Source: Sphingomonas sp. HF-S4 (GTDB lineage Bacteria > Pseudomonadota > Alphaproteobacteria > Sphingomonadales > Sphingomonadaceae). Taken from it: a DNA stretch of 64,000 nt. This document shows positions 55,090-62,381 of the stretch, piece by piece (within the stretch, counting starts at the first letter, position 1; each line of letters begins with the position of its first letter). The notes under the pieces are model-generated. The model worked only from the letters and a program-made list of their open reading frames with translations, made no database searches and was not told the DNA's origin. The translations under genes were made by a program, and so were the position numbers. The stretch covers positions 1,860,001-1,924,000 of the forward strand of contig NZ_JAWJEJ010000001.1 of the NCBI RefSeq assembly GCF_032911445.1, given 5' to 3'.

Positions 55090-56022
55090 ATGCCTCCTTG
55101 CGCGCTTCGGCATCTCATGGACGACTGCATCATTATCGGCGCGGGACCGGCGGGACTCACCGCGGCGATCTATCTCGCGCGCTTCCATCTCAAGATCCGC
55201 CTGTTCGACTGCGGGTCGAGCCGCGCCGCGCTGATCCCGTGCACCCACAACCATGCCGGCTATCCCGACGGCATCTCGGGCAAGGAACTGCTCGCGCGGA
55301 TGCTCGAACAGGCCGAGAAATACGGCGCCGAGCGCGAGCTTGCCGAAGTCACCGCGCTGCGCCGCGACGGGGAGGATTTCGTCGTCCGCGTCGGCGACCG
55401 CGCCGTCGTCGCCCGCTCCGTCCTACTCGCTACCGGCGTGGTCAACCACCGGCCCGAGATCGACGACGCGCTTCACACCGAGGCGCTCCAGCGCGGGCTC
55501 CTGCGATACTGCCCGATCTGCGACGGCTATGAAGTCACCGACAAGCGCGTCGGCGTGATCGGCACCGGCGATCACGGCATGCGCGAGGCGATCTTCCTGC
55601 GCGGCTACACCAACGACATCACCCTGATCGCCCCGAACGCCGAGCACGCGCTCGACGATGCCTGCGTGGAAGCGCTCGACGCTGCCGGCATCGCCCGGGT
55701 CGACGGCCCGTGCGGCGGCTATGCGATCGAGGGCGACCAGCTCGCCTTCGATACCGCGCATGGCCGCATGGCGTTCGACAGCGTCTATCCCGCGCTCGGC
55801 TCGCGCATCCGCTCGCGGCTGGCGATCGAGGCAGGCGCGCGCGCCGCCGAGGATGGGTGCCTCGAAGTCGACGACCACCAGCGCACCTCGGTTCCCGGGC
55901 TGTTCGCCGCGGGCGACGTCGCCAAGGGGCTCGACCAGATCAGCCACGCGATGGGCGAGGCCGGCGTCGCCGCGACGACGATCCGCAACCTTCTCGCCGA
56001 ACGCCGCCCGCTGCGGCGCTAG
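55090..56022 (+). CDS. Thioredoxin reductase-like FAD-dependent oxidoreductase
   Basis: A 310-residue two-domain pyridine nucleotide-disulfide reductase resembling TrxB. The FAD motif is [20 protein letters not shown], the NAD(P)-binding loop is [13 protein letters not shown], and the redox pair is Cys141 and Cys144 in [10 protein letters not shown], a CPIC variant of the usual CATC. The C-terminal FAD segment is [23 protein letters not shown] 55090 has AAGGA six bases upstream; ATG 55117 is an alternative. It is divergent from vapB. It may reduce a thioredoxin-like partner, or a small-molecule disulfide; no thioredoxin gene is adjacent. Confidence 0.88.
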   Translation: MPPCALRHLMDDCIIIGAGPAGLTAAIYLARFHLKIRLFDCGSSRAALIPCTHNHAGYPDGISGKELLARMLEQAEKYGAERELAEVTALRRDGEDFVVRVGDRAVVARSVLLATGVVNHRPEIDDALHTEALQRGLLRYCPICDGYEVTDKRVGVIGTGDHGMREAIFLRGYTNDITLIAPNAEHALDDACVEALDAAGIARVDGPCGGYAIEGDQLAFDTAHGRMAFDSVYPALGSRIRSRLAIEAGARAAEDGCLEVDDHQRTSVPGLFAAGDVAKGLDQISHAMGEAGVAATTIRNLLAERRPLRR

Positions 56023-56843
56023 CTCCCGCAGCCGCCACAGCCCCCGCCGCCGCAACCGCTTCCGCCGCCGCCGTCGCTGCTCCCGCCATCGCTGCCGCTC
56101 GATCCGCTATCGGCCGTGCGCATCCTGTGGAAGTCCTCCCAGCCCGAGCCGACCAGCACCGCCGTGCCGAACAGCGCGACCGCCATGCCGGCCTCGCCGC
56201 TCGCCGGCGCGCGCTGGAGCCGCTCGGAGCGCGCACGCGCCTCGGCGAGCACGTCGTGCCCGGCGCGCGTCCGCCGGTCGAGCACTGCGAAGCGGATCAG
56301 CGCGAGGACCGCCGTCAGAATGAGCAGCATCGTCAGATAACCGACTGGCCGCCCGCGCGCTTCGCCGATCAGCAGCTTGGTCCAGCCGAAGGCGAGCAGC
56401 AGGAAATAGGGCGAGGTCTGCCAGAAGCGGAGCTGGAGCGCAGTCCAGCCGTCCATCAGCAGCCCGTCCGCCACCAGCCGCGCGCGCACCGCGCCGGCAT
56501 GACCGCCCGCGGCGACCGCAACCTGCACCCAGCTCGCCGGCTGCGGCAATGCGAGCACGCTGCGCTCGGCGGGGGTGCCGCCGCCCCCATTGCCGGCGAG
56601 GAACTTCTTGTTGTCGATCACCAATTGCCGCGTCTCGAGCATCTGGGCGGTGACCGTTTCGGCCAGCCGCAACGCCCCGCCGGCGAGGAAGGCGAGGGGT
56701 TCGGGATCGGTCCTGCGCGGCGCGGCGCCCGCGGGGCGCAGCCAGCGCGGCAGGACCAGGCCGGCGATGATCGTGACCACCAGCAGCGCGCCGTACAGCA
56801 GGAGAAACGGCCCGCCGGTAAGGTCGAAGGGTCCGAGCGACAT
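56019..56843 (-). CDS. TIGR04222-like membrane protein with Gly/Cys-rich tail
   Basis: A 274-residue membrane protein with helices near 10-33, 145-160, 165-190 and 225-240. The last part is a low-complexity tail of Gly, Ser and Cys, ending [14 protein letters not shown]. The arrangement resembles the TIGR04222 family, named for N-terminal homology in otherwise unnamed membrane proteins with Gly-rich C-termini. Function unknown. It is preceded after one base by the GRDP-like gene and shares four bases with the end of the reductase gene on the other strand. The Cys-rich end may bind metal or form disulfides. Confidence 0.7.
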   Translation of the reverse strand: MSLGPFDLTGGPFLLLYGALLVVTIIAGLVLPRWLRPAGAAPRRTDPEPLAFLAGGALRLAETVTAQMLETRQLVIDNKKFLAGNGGGGTPAERSVLALPQPASWVQVAVAAGGHAGAVRARLVADGLLMDGWTALQLRFWQTSPYFLLLAFGWTKLLIGEARGRPVGYLTMLLILTAVLALIRFAVLDRRTRAGHDVLAEARARSERLQRAPASGEAGMAVALFGTAVLVGSGWEDFHRMRTADSGSSGSDGGSSDGGGGSGCGGGGCGGCGS

Positions 56844-56844
56844 A

Positions 56845-57426
56845 TCAGCTCCTCAGCAAGAGCGCCCCGAGTGCGAGCGCGAAGAGCATCGCGACAGCGG
56901 TCAGCGACACGATCCGCACCACCCTGCGGGGCACGATCAACGCGTCGCGCGGATGCACGCGGCGCGCCTTGTGGTCCTCGTTCAGCCGCTGCGCCGCGTC
57001 GGGCCACAGATCCGCGGGCGGCCGGCCGAAGACGCGCTCATAGCTGCGCAGCGTCTCGGCATATTGGCTGAAATAGCGATGCTGCTCGTCCGCGCCGCCC
57101 GCCGTGGGGCCATGATGCAGCGGCCGCCCCAGCAAGCCGGGGCAGAAGCGCTCCCAATAGTCGCGGCTATAAGTGAGGTGGAGATGCCAGGCCTGGTCGA
57201 CCGCATCGGAAGGCGTCACCGGATGCCCCGCGGTGACCGCGAGGAAGGCGAAGCGCCGATATTCCTCGATCACCCGCTCGGCATGCGCCCGAGACCAGCC
57301 ATTGTCGCGCGCCAGCCGCTCGGCAAAGGGGAGCGAGGCGTCCTCGGGACCGAAGGTGTAATAAGAGAGCGCCGACCAGATCGGGTGGTCCGGGGCTTCA
57401 GCGGCAGGACCAGGGGCCTTTCGCAT
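56845..57426 (-). CDS. GRDP-like (glycine-rich domain protein family) membrane-anchored protein
   Basis: A 193-residue protein with a helical domain resembling the GRDP family, first described in plants: EEYRRFAFLAVTAG is followed by PSDAVDQAWHLHLTYSRDYW, the signature with Asp and His residues spaced along a helix. A membrane helix (VVRIVSLTAVAMLFALALG) lies at the C-terminus, so it is probably anchored with the domain in the cytoplasm. The next gene begins one base after its stop and encodes the TIGR04222-like protein, so the two likely form a complex. Biochemical function is unknown. Confidence 0.72.
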   Translation of the reverse strand: MRKAPGPAAEAPDHPIWSALSYYTFGPEDASLPFAERLARDNGWSRAHAERVIEEYRRFAFLAVTAGHPVTPSDAVDQAWHLHLTYSRDYWERFCPGLLGRPLHHGPTAGGADEQHRYFSQYAETLRSYERVFGRPPADLWPDAAQRLNEDHKARRVHPRDALIVPRRVVRIVSLTAVAMLFALALGALLLRS

Positions 57427-57577
57427 TCGAATGCCTACGTAGTGGGTGGATATTTAGGATTTGTGACAAATCCTCTAGCGAAATCGGGCGAGTGCCAAAG
57501 CGTCGGAATTCCAGGGACAGCTTCTAGATGTTCACGACATGACGACAAAGCTCATCCAGACTCGTGCCCATGTTGCT

Positions 57578-58432
57578 TCATTGCCTCGGTAGAAAGCGCT
57601 GACGCGTTTCGGCTTCTACCCTTGCTGCCTCAACGCCCCAGGCAGTGTTGGTCGTAAACCAGGCCTCCAGTTCCTGGGCCCGGTCCAACGTTACCGCCTT
57701 CCGCGCTGGGTCCAGAGGCTGTCGAGGCTCGAGGTGGTTCCCGTAAAGATCGCCAAGCAAGACGTTCTGCATCTCCGTTAGGAAATCTTCCGTGTAGGCA
57801 GTGGTGTCATCCACCGCCTGGATCAGTTGGTCGCTGTATGCGCGGATAGCCCGCGCACCCTCAACGCTCGGCGGCTTGTAAGGAAATATCCCGCCATCGG
57901 GACTGTCCGTGGGTAGTGCGGGCATGACGTGCAGGACGAAGTCCGAGAACATCAATTTGCGGCTGTCGTGCAGGACGGTGCTCATGGCAGTGCGGAAGAT
58001 CAAAATGCGCGGATCAACGACACGCCGATTCTCGATCAGAAATATGAAGCGTAGGGCTGAATCCGTGAACTCACCATATAGCGCGCTCAACATGGGAAAG
58101 CGGGCGGTCGGAAGATTGTAGGCCAGCGCGGCGGCTTCCGCCCGTGCGGCCACTTCAATCTCCATGTTCATAATGTGAAGCTTGGTGCTTAACCCGATTG
58201 ACGCGTCCGCGAGGCCACGGCAGATCAACACCGCGTCCTCATATAGCGCCGCGTTGATCTTTCTTCGCTCAGTTTCCGCGATAGCTGCGCGTGATTGCCG
58301 ACCTTGCGATCTGACTTGAGCGATGACGGCCAAGACACCGAAAATCGCAGCGCCCGCCGTGGCGCCAGCGCCAATAAGCGCTGCTTGAAGTTCAACCGCA
58401 AGTCCGACCCACCACTGCGAAATGCTAAGCAT
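57578..58432 (-). CDS. Membrane-anchored protein of unknown function in AT-richer DNA
   Basis: A 284-residue protein with one N-terminal membrane helix (AALIGAGATAGAAIFGVLAVIA, about 15-36) and a long soluble domain rich in helices. I recognise no domain. ATG 58432 has a very strong ribosome site (GGAGGGGGAGG). The gene and its flanks (about 57430-58620) are visibly lower in GC than the surroundings: the line 57481-57540 has 31 G or C in 60. Codon use also contains more A/T-ending codons. It was probably acquired separately from its neighbours. Orphan single-pass proteins of this form are common in accessory islands. Confidence 0.6.
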   Translation of the reverse strand: MLSISQWWVGLAVELQAALIGAGATAGAAIFGVLAVIAQVRSQGRQSRAAIAETERRKINAALYEDAVLICRGLADASIGLSTKLHIMNMEIEVAARAEAAALAYNLPTARFPMLSALYGEFTDSALRFIFLIENRRVVDPRILIFRTAMSTVLHDSRKLMFSDFVLHVMPALPTDSPDGGIFPYKPPSVEGARAIRAYSDQLIQAVDDTTAYTEDFLTEMQNVLLGDLYGNHLEPRQPLDPARKAVTLDRAQELEAWFTTNTAWGVEAARVEAETRQRFLPRQ

Positions 58433-58655
58433 TGGCCTCCCCCTCCGATAAGTATCAGCGACGGAAACGTTTCCGCAATCGTCCGAGCCGACTCCCGCAT
58501 AGTTCACACTATTTCAGAGCAGTAATTCACAATTCATCACGCAAAATGGTGGCTAATTCGATACAAATAAATGTCCCCACTGGCTCAAACCCGTTGCTTT
58601 GGCTCGAGAGAGCGGCAGCCGCGATGCGTTGCGACCTAATCCCGCGGCTGCCCAC

Positions 58656-59378
58656 TCAGACCCAACCGGTAACCAGCCCCCGCGCCCAATCCTCGCGCCC
58701 CTCCCCCGCCGCCTTCGCAGCGGCGGCCTGGTGGTCGTAGGCGACGGCATGGAACGCCACATCGCGATCCTCGACGATCGCGTAGCGCGCGCGAACATCG
58801 CCGCTCCCGACGACATAGGCATGAGGGTGGTCGTCATGAAACGCCTGCAACCCGACGCTGCCGGGATTGGCGATCCGGCGGCCGTCCAGCAGCCGAAACT
58901 CCCCCTGGATATGCGAATGGCCGCACAGCGTCAGCGCGGCGCCCTGCCCGCCCAGCCGCTCGGCGACTTCGGCCTCGCTGGCGCGGCGCAGGCCCGTGGG
59001 CTCGACGGTCTCGAGGAAGTGTTCGACGTCGCTGCGCGGGGTGCCGTGGCAGAGGAACAGGTCGCCCAGCGCCAGCGTCGCGGGCAGGGTCGCCAGCCAG
59101 CTCAGCACCGCCGCTGAGAGCAACGGCCGGGTGAAGCCGTCCGAGGCGTTCATCCGCTCGAGCGGGACTTCGAGCAGCTGGCGCTCGTGATTGCCTGCGA
59201 TCGTCGGCCAGCCGCGGGCGATCAGCCAGTCGGCGGTCTCGGCGGGCCAGAGCGGACCCGACAGGCTGTCGCCCAGATTGACGAAGCCGGTGCAGCCGCG
59301 CAGCGCGGCGTCGGCCGCGACCGCTTCGAGCGCGGGAAGATTGCCATGGATGTCCGAAAGAACCGCAATGCGGCTCAT
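58656..59378 (-). CDS. Metallophosphoesterase family protein
   Basis: A 240-residue calcineurin-like phosphoesterase. The five metal blocks are clear: VLSDIHGNLPALEAV, NLGDSLSGPLWP, IAGNHERQLL, LFLCHGTPRSD and LCGHSHIQGEFRL. The length and order match the YfcE/diadenosine-tetraphosphatase-like group that hydrolyses phosphodiesters or nucleotides. The start at 59378 overlaps the rimM stop (59375-59378, ATGA), so it is translationally coupled to rimM, taking the place normally held by trmD. The substrate is unknown. Confidence 0.85.
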   Translation of the reverse strand: MSRIAVLSDIHGNLPALEAVAADAALRGCTGFVNLGDSLSGPLWPAETADWLIARGWPTIAGNHERQLLEVPLERMNASDGFTRPLLSAAVLSWLATLPATLALGDLFLCHGTPRSDVEHFLETVEPTGLRRASEAEVAERLGGQGAALTLCGHSHIQGEFRLLDGRRIANPGSVGLQAFHDDHPHAYVVGSGDVRARYAIVEDRDVAFHAVAYDHQAAAAKAAGEGREDWARGLVTGWV

Positions 59379-59866
59379 TCGACGAAGCTCGCGGTGATCA
59401 CCAGCCGTTCGGCATCCCATTCGGGCACAGCCTGAGGCTGCATCGGCACCATGAAGCGCTTGCCGGGCCGGCCTTCTACGCCGGGGCGCTCGATCTCGAG
59501 CACGTCGCCCGCGCCGTAATTGTCGATCGCCACCACCGTGCCGAGCGCCTCGCCCGCGTCCGAGACGGCGGGCAGCCCGAGCAGGTCGACATGGTAATAT
59601 TCGCCCTCCCCCAGCGGCGGCAGCGCCGAGCGCGGGACGGTGAGCTGGGTGCCGCGCAGCGCCTCGGCGGCGTTGCGGTCGGCGATCTCGGCGAAGCGCG
59701 CGATCGCGCCGTTCGAGCCCGTGCGCAGGCTCTTGAGCGTCAGCGCGCCGCCGTTGAAGCTCTTGTAGCTGGCGAGATCGTCGGCGAAGACTTTCAAGCG
59801 CACTTCGCCGGCAATGCCGTGCGCGCCGATCACGCCGGCGAGCGTGACGGGGCGGTCGGCGCTCAT
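59375..59866 (-). CDS. rimM: Ribosome maturation factor RimM
   Basis: A 163-residue 16S rRNA processing factor that binds S19 and helps 30S assembly. The N-terminal domain begins VTLAGVIGAHGIAGEVRLKVF; the PRC-barrel part has GEGEYYHVDLLGLPAVSDAGE and RFMVPMQPQAVPEWD. It follows rpsP by about 237 bases, with a 49-residue protein between, and overlaps the phosphoesterase start by four bases. In most bacteria trmD would follow here. Confidence 0.95.
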   Translation of the reverse strand: MSADRPVTLAGVIGAHGIAGEVRLKVFADDLASYKSFNGGALTLKSLRTGSNGAIARFAEIADRNAAEALRGTQLTVPRSALPPLGEGEYYHVDLLGLPAVSDAGEALGTVVAIDNYGAGDVLEIERPGVEGRPGKRFMVPMQPQAVPEWDAERLVITASFVE

Positions 59867-59896
59867 GCCGCCCGCCCCGTCAGCACGCAGCGGGCA

Positions 59897-60046
59897 TCAC
59901 CCCTCAGGGGAGCCCGGCTGCTCCGGCGGCGTATCGTCGCCGCCTTCCGCAGGCGCATCGGTTGATGCGCCGGCAGGGTTGGTCTGGGTACCGCCTGGGT
60001 TTTCACGCTCGTCGGCATCCGGACCGGTATCGGGTTTGCTGGCCAT
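59897..60046 (-). CDS. 49-residue acidic small protein between rpsP and rimM
   Basis: A complete frame from ATG 60046 to TGA 59897, preceded by GAGGAG and AGG in the ribosome-site position (AGAGGAGCGCAGG). The peptide begins MASKPDTGPDADERENPGG and is rich in Pro, Gly, Asp, Glu and Thr, with no hydrophobic segment, so it should be disordered and soluble. It lies between rpsP (57 bases away) and rimM (30 bases away) on the same strand and would be part of the same transcript. I know no family. A role in ribosome assembly is suggested by place only. Confidence 0.55.
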   Translation of the reverse strand: MASKPDTGPDADERENPGGTQTNPAGASTDAPAEGGDDTPPEQPGSPEG

Positions 60047-60103
60047 CCTGCGCTCCTCTGGACATATCTCGTCCGTCAGAACGCAGGAGAACCGGCAAGT
60101 GCC

Positions 60104-60595
60104 TCAGCCTTCCGACTTTTCTTCGGCGGCAGCAGCTTCCTCGGCGGCAGGCGCCTCGGCAGCGGCCTCCTCGGTCGGCGCGGCTTCGGGAGTCGCTTCC
60201 TCGGCGGTCGGCTCGGGAGCAGGCGCGGCGGCGGCTGCTGCAGCGGCTTCCTCGGCGGCCTTGGCCTTCTCGGCACGCTCCTCGGCGCGCTCGACGGCCT
60301 TCTCGCCGGGCTTGCCCTTGTTCGGGTTGTTCTTCGCGGTGCGCTCCTTGACGCCGAGGCCGTCGAGGAAGCGGGCGACGCGGTCGGTCGGCTGCGCGCC
60401 GACGCTCAGCCAATGCTTGGCGCGTTCGCCGTCGAGCACGATACGCTTTTCGTCGTCCTTGGCGAGCAGCGGGTTGTAGGTGCCGATCTTCTCGATGAAC
60501 TTGCCGTCACGGGGCGAACGCGCATCGGCGATCACGATCCGGTAGTACGGACGCTTCTTCGAGCCGCCGCGCGAGAGACGCATGGAAAGTGCCAT
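60104..60595 (-). CDS. rpsP: Ribosomal protein S16 with long C-terminal extension
   Basis: The 30S protein S16. The first 80 residues are standard ([54 protein letters not shown]). The protein then continues for about 80 residues of Glu, Ala and Lys rich in repeats of EEAA and AEAP, giving 163 residues against the usual 80-100. Alphaproteobacterial S16 often has some extension, but this one is long and mostly low complexity. The start MALSMRL is typical. It follows ffh by 33 bases. Confidence 0.95.
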   Translation of the reverse strand: MALSMRLSRGGSKKRPYYRIVIADARSPRDGKFIEKIGTYNPLLAKDDEKRIVLDGERAKHWLSVGAQPTDRVARFLDGLGVKERTAKNNPNKGKPGEKAVERAEERAEKAKAAEEAAAAAAAAPAPEPTAEEATPEAAPTEEAAAEAPAAEEAAAAEEKSEG

Positions 60596-60628
60596 TACAA
60601 ATCTTCCTTCTTACAATCTAAGTTCAAG

Positions 60629-62113
60629 TTACTTCTTTTTCAGGAAATTCTCGAAGCCGGGCGGGAGACTGGCGCCGCCGGGAAGTCCCGGAAGGCTGCC
60701 GCCCATCTTGCCCATCATCTCGCCCATTTCGGGGCCGCCCAGCGCATTGCCGACGCCGCCCATGCCGCCACCGGGACCGCCCTTGCCGAGCATGCCCAGC
60801 ATGCCCTTGAGGCCGCCCATCTTCTTCAAGCGCTTCATCGCGCTCTGCATCTCCTGATGCATCTTGAGCAGCTTGTTGACGTCCTGGACGGTCGTGCCGC
60901 TGCCCTTGGCGACGCGGATCTTGCGCTTGGCGTTGAGCAGTTCGGGCTTGGCGCGCTCCTTGACCGTCATCGATCCGATCATCGCATCCATGCGGAGCAG
61001 TATCTTCTCGTCGACCGCGCCCGAGGCCATCGCCGCCTGCGCCTTCTTCATGCCGGGGATCATGCCGGCGAGCGCGCCGAGCCCGCCCATCCGGCGCATC
61101 TGCGCAAGCTGGCTGCGCAGGTCGTTCATGTCGAACTGGCCCTTGGCGAGCCGCCCGGCCATCCGCTCGGCGTCCTCCGCCTGGATCGATTCGGCGGCGC
61201 GCTCGACCAGCGACACGACGTCGCCCATGCCGAGGATCCGGCCGGCGACGCGCTTGGGATGGAACGGCTCGATCTGGTCGAGCTTCTCGCCCATGCCTGC
61301 GAACTTGATCGGCTTGCCGGTGACCGCGCGCATCGACAGCGCAGCGCCGCCGCGCGCGTCGCCGTCCATGCGGGTGAGGATCACGCCGGTGAGCGGCACC
61401 TGTTCGGAGAAGTTCGACGCGACGTTGACTGCGTCCTGGCCGGTCAGGCTGTCGACGACGAGCAGCGTCTCGGCGGGATTGGCGATGTCGGACACCGCCT
61501 TCATCTCGTCCATCAGCGCCTGGTCGACGTGGAGGCGGCCCGCGGTGTCGAGCATCAGCACGTCGAAGCCCTGGAGCTTCGCCGCGCTCATCGCACGCTT
61601 GGCGATCTCGACCGGGGTCTGCCCCGCGACGATCGGCAGCGTAGCGACTTCGGTCTGCGTGCCGAGCACCGCAAGCTGCTCCTGCGCGGCCGGGCGATTG
61701 ACGTCGAGCGACGCCATCATCACCTTCTTGCCGTCCTTCTTGAGCAGCTTGGCGAGCTTGGCGGTGGTCGTGGTCTTGCCCGAGCCCTGAAGACCGACGA
61801 GCATGATCACCGCCGGCGGGGTGACCGCGATCTCGAGCTCGGCGGTGTCGCTGCCGAGCATGTCGACCAGCGCATCATGGACGATCTTGACGACCTGCTG
61901 CCCCGGGGTGACCGAGCGCAGCACGTTCTGGCCGACCGCCTGTTCGGTGACCTTCTCGACGAAGTCGCGCGCGACGGGCAGCGCGACATCGGCCTCGAGC
62001 AGCGCGATCCGCACTTCGCGCATCGCGGTGCGGACATCGGCCTCGCCCAGCGCGCCACGCCCGCGCAGCCGCTCGAAAACGCCGCCTAGCCGATCGCTCA
62101 GACTGTCGAACAT
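60629..62113 (-). CDS. ffh: Signal recognition particle protein Ffh
   Basis: A 494-residue GTPase that, with 4.5S RNA, targets membrane proteins co-translationally. The N domain begins MFDSLSDRLGGVFERLRGRG; the G domain has the P-loop GLQGSGKTTTTAKLA, LLVVDSLTGQDAV and MDGDARGGAALS; DTAGRLHVDQALMDEM is G3. The Met-rich M domain ends GGMGGVGNALGG and is long. It heads a minus-strand set with rpsP and rimM. A pair of hairpins lies in its leader at 62162-62207. The open frame extends upstream to 62311, but ATG 62113 fits homologues. Confidence 0.97.
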   Translation of the reverse strand: MFDSLSDRLGGVFERLRGRGALGEADVRTAMREVRIALLEADVALPVARDFVEKVTEQAVGQNVLRSVTPGQQVVKIVHDALVDMLGSDTAELEIAVTPPAVIMLVGLQGSGKTTTTAKLAKLLKKDGKKVMMASLDVNRPAAQEQLAVLGTQTEVATLPIVAGQTPVEIAKRAMSAAKLQGFDVLMLDTAGRLHVDQALMDEMKAVSDIANPAETLLVVDSLTGQDAVNVASNFSEQVPLTGVILTRMDGDARGGAALSMRAVTGKPIKFAGMGEKLDQIEPFHPKRVAGRILGMGDVVSLVERAAESIQAEDAERMAGRLAKGQFDMNDLRSQLAQMRRMGGLGALAGMIPGMKKAQAAMASGAVDEKILLRMDAMIGSMTVKERAKPELLNAKRKIRVAKGSGTTVQDVNKLLKMHQEMQSAMKRLKKMGGLKGMLGMLGKGGPGGGMGGVGNALGGPEMGEMMGKMGGSLPGLPGGASLPPGFENFLKKK

Positions 62114-62161
62114 GGGACCAAAACACTCCAATTCCGGACCAACTTCCGCCAAACGCAAAAC

Positions 62162-62207
62162 ACGCCGGCGGACGAAACCTCGTCGGCCGGCGTCACCCCT
62201 TGGGGTG
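62162..62207 (-). promoter_or_regulatory. Two hairpins in the ffh leader region
   Basis: Reading the plus strand, ACGCCGGC (62162-62169) pairs with GCCGGCGT (62186-62193), with an inner ACGA/TCGT stem and AACC loop, and CACCCC (62194-62199) pairs with GGGGTG (62202-62207). On the minus strand the larger hairpin is followed by GTTTTGCG, like a weak terminator, and lies about 50 bases before ffh. It could be an attenuator or the end of an upstream small RNA. It is not the 4.5S RNA, which would carry its conserved tetraloop motif. Confidence 0.45.
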
Positions 62208-62381
62208 CCCAATGTTCGCGTTCCACGGAACGGTCGGGGGCGCTCATAGCCCTGGATCGCGGAAAGCGCAACCTTCGCCTCGCCAGCGCCCGGTAAGGTT
62301 TGGGAAAGCACGCCGCGTAACGCGATCTATACCGCGTCCGTGGCAATAACGCGCTAGTCGTCGAGGGGGCAGGCACCGGCA

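Noticed and set aside
62114..62381. 4.5S (SRP) RNA next to ffh
   Set aside because: The hairpins present lack the conserved GGAA-tetraloop region of SRP RNA.
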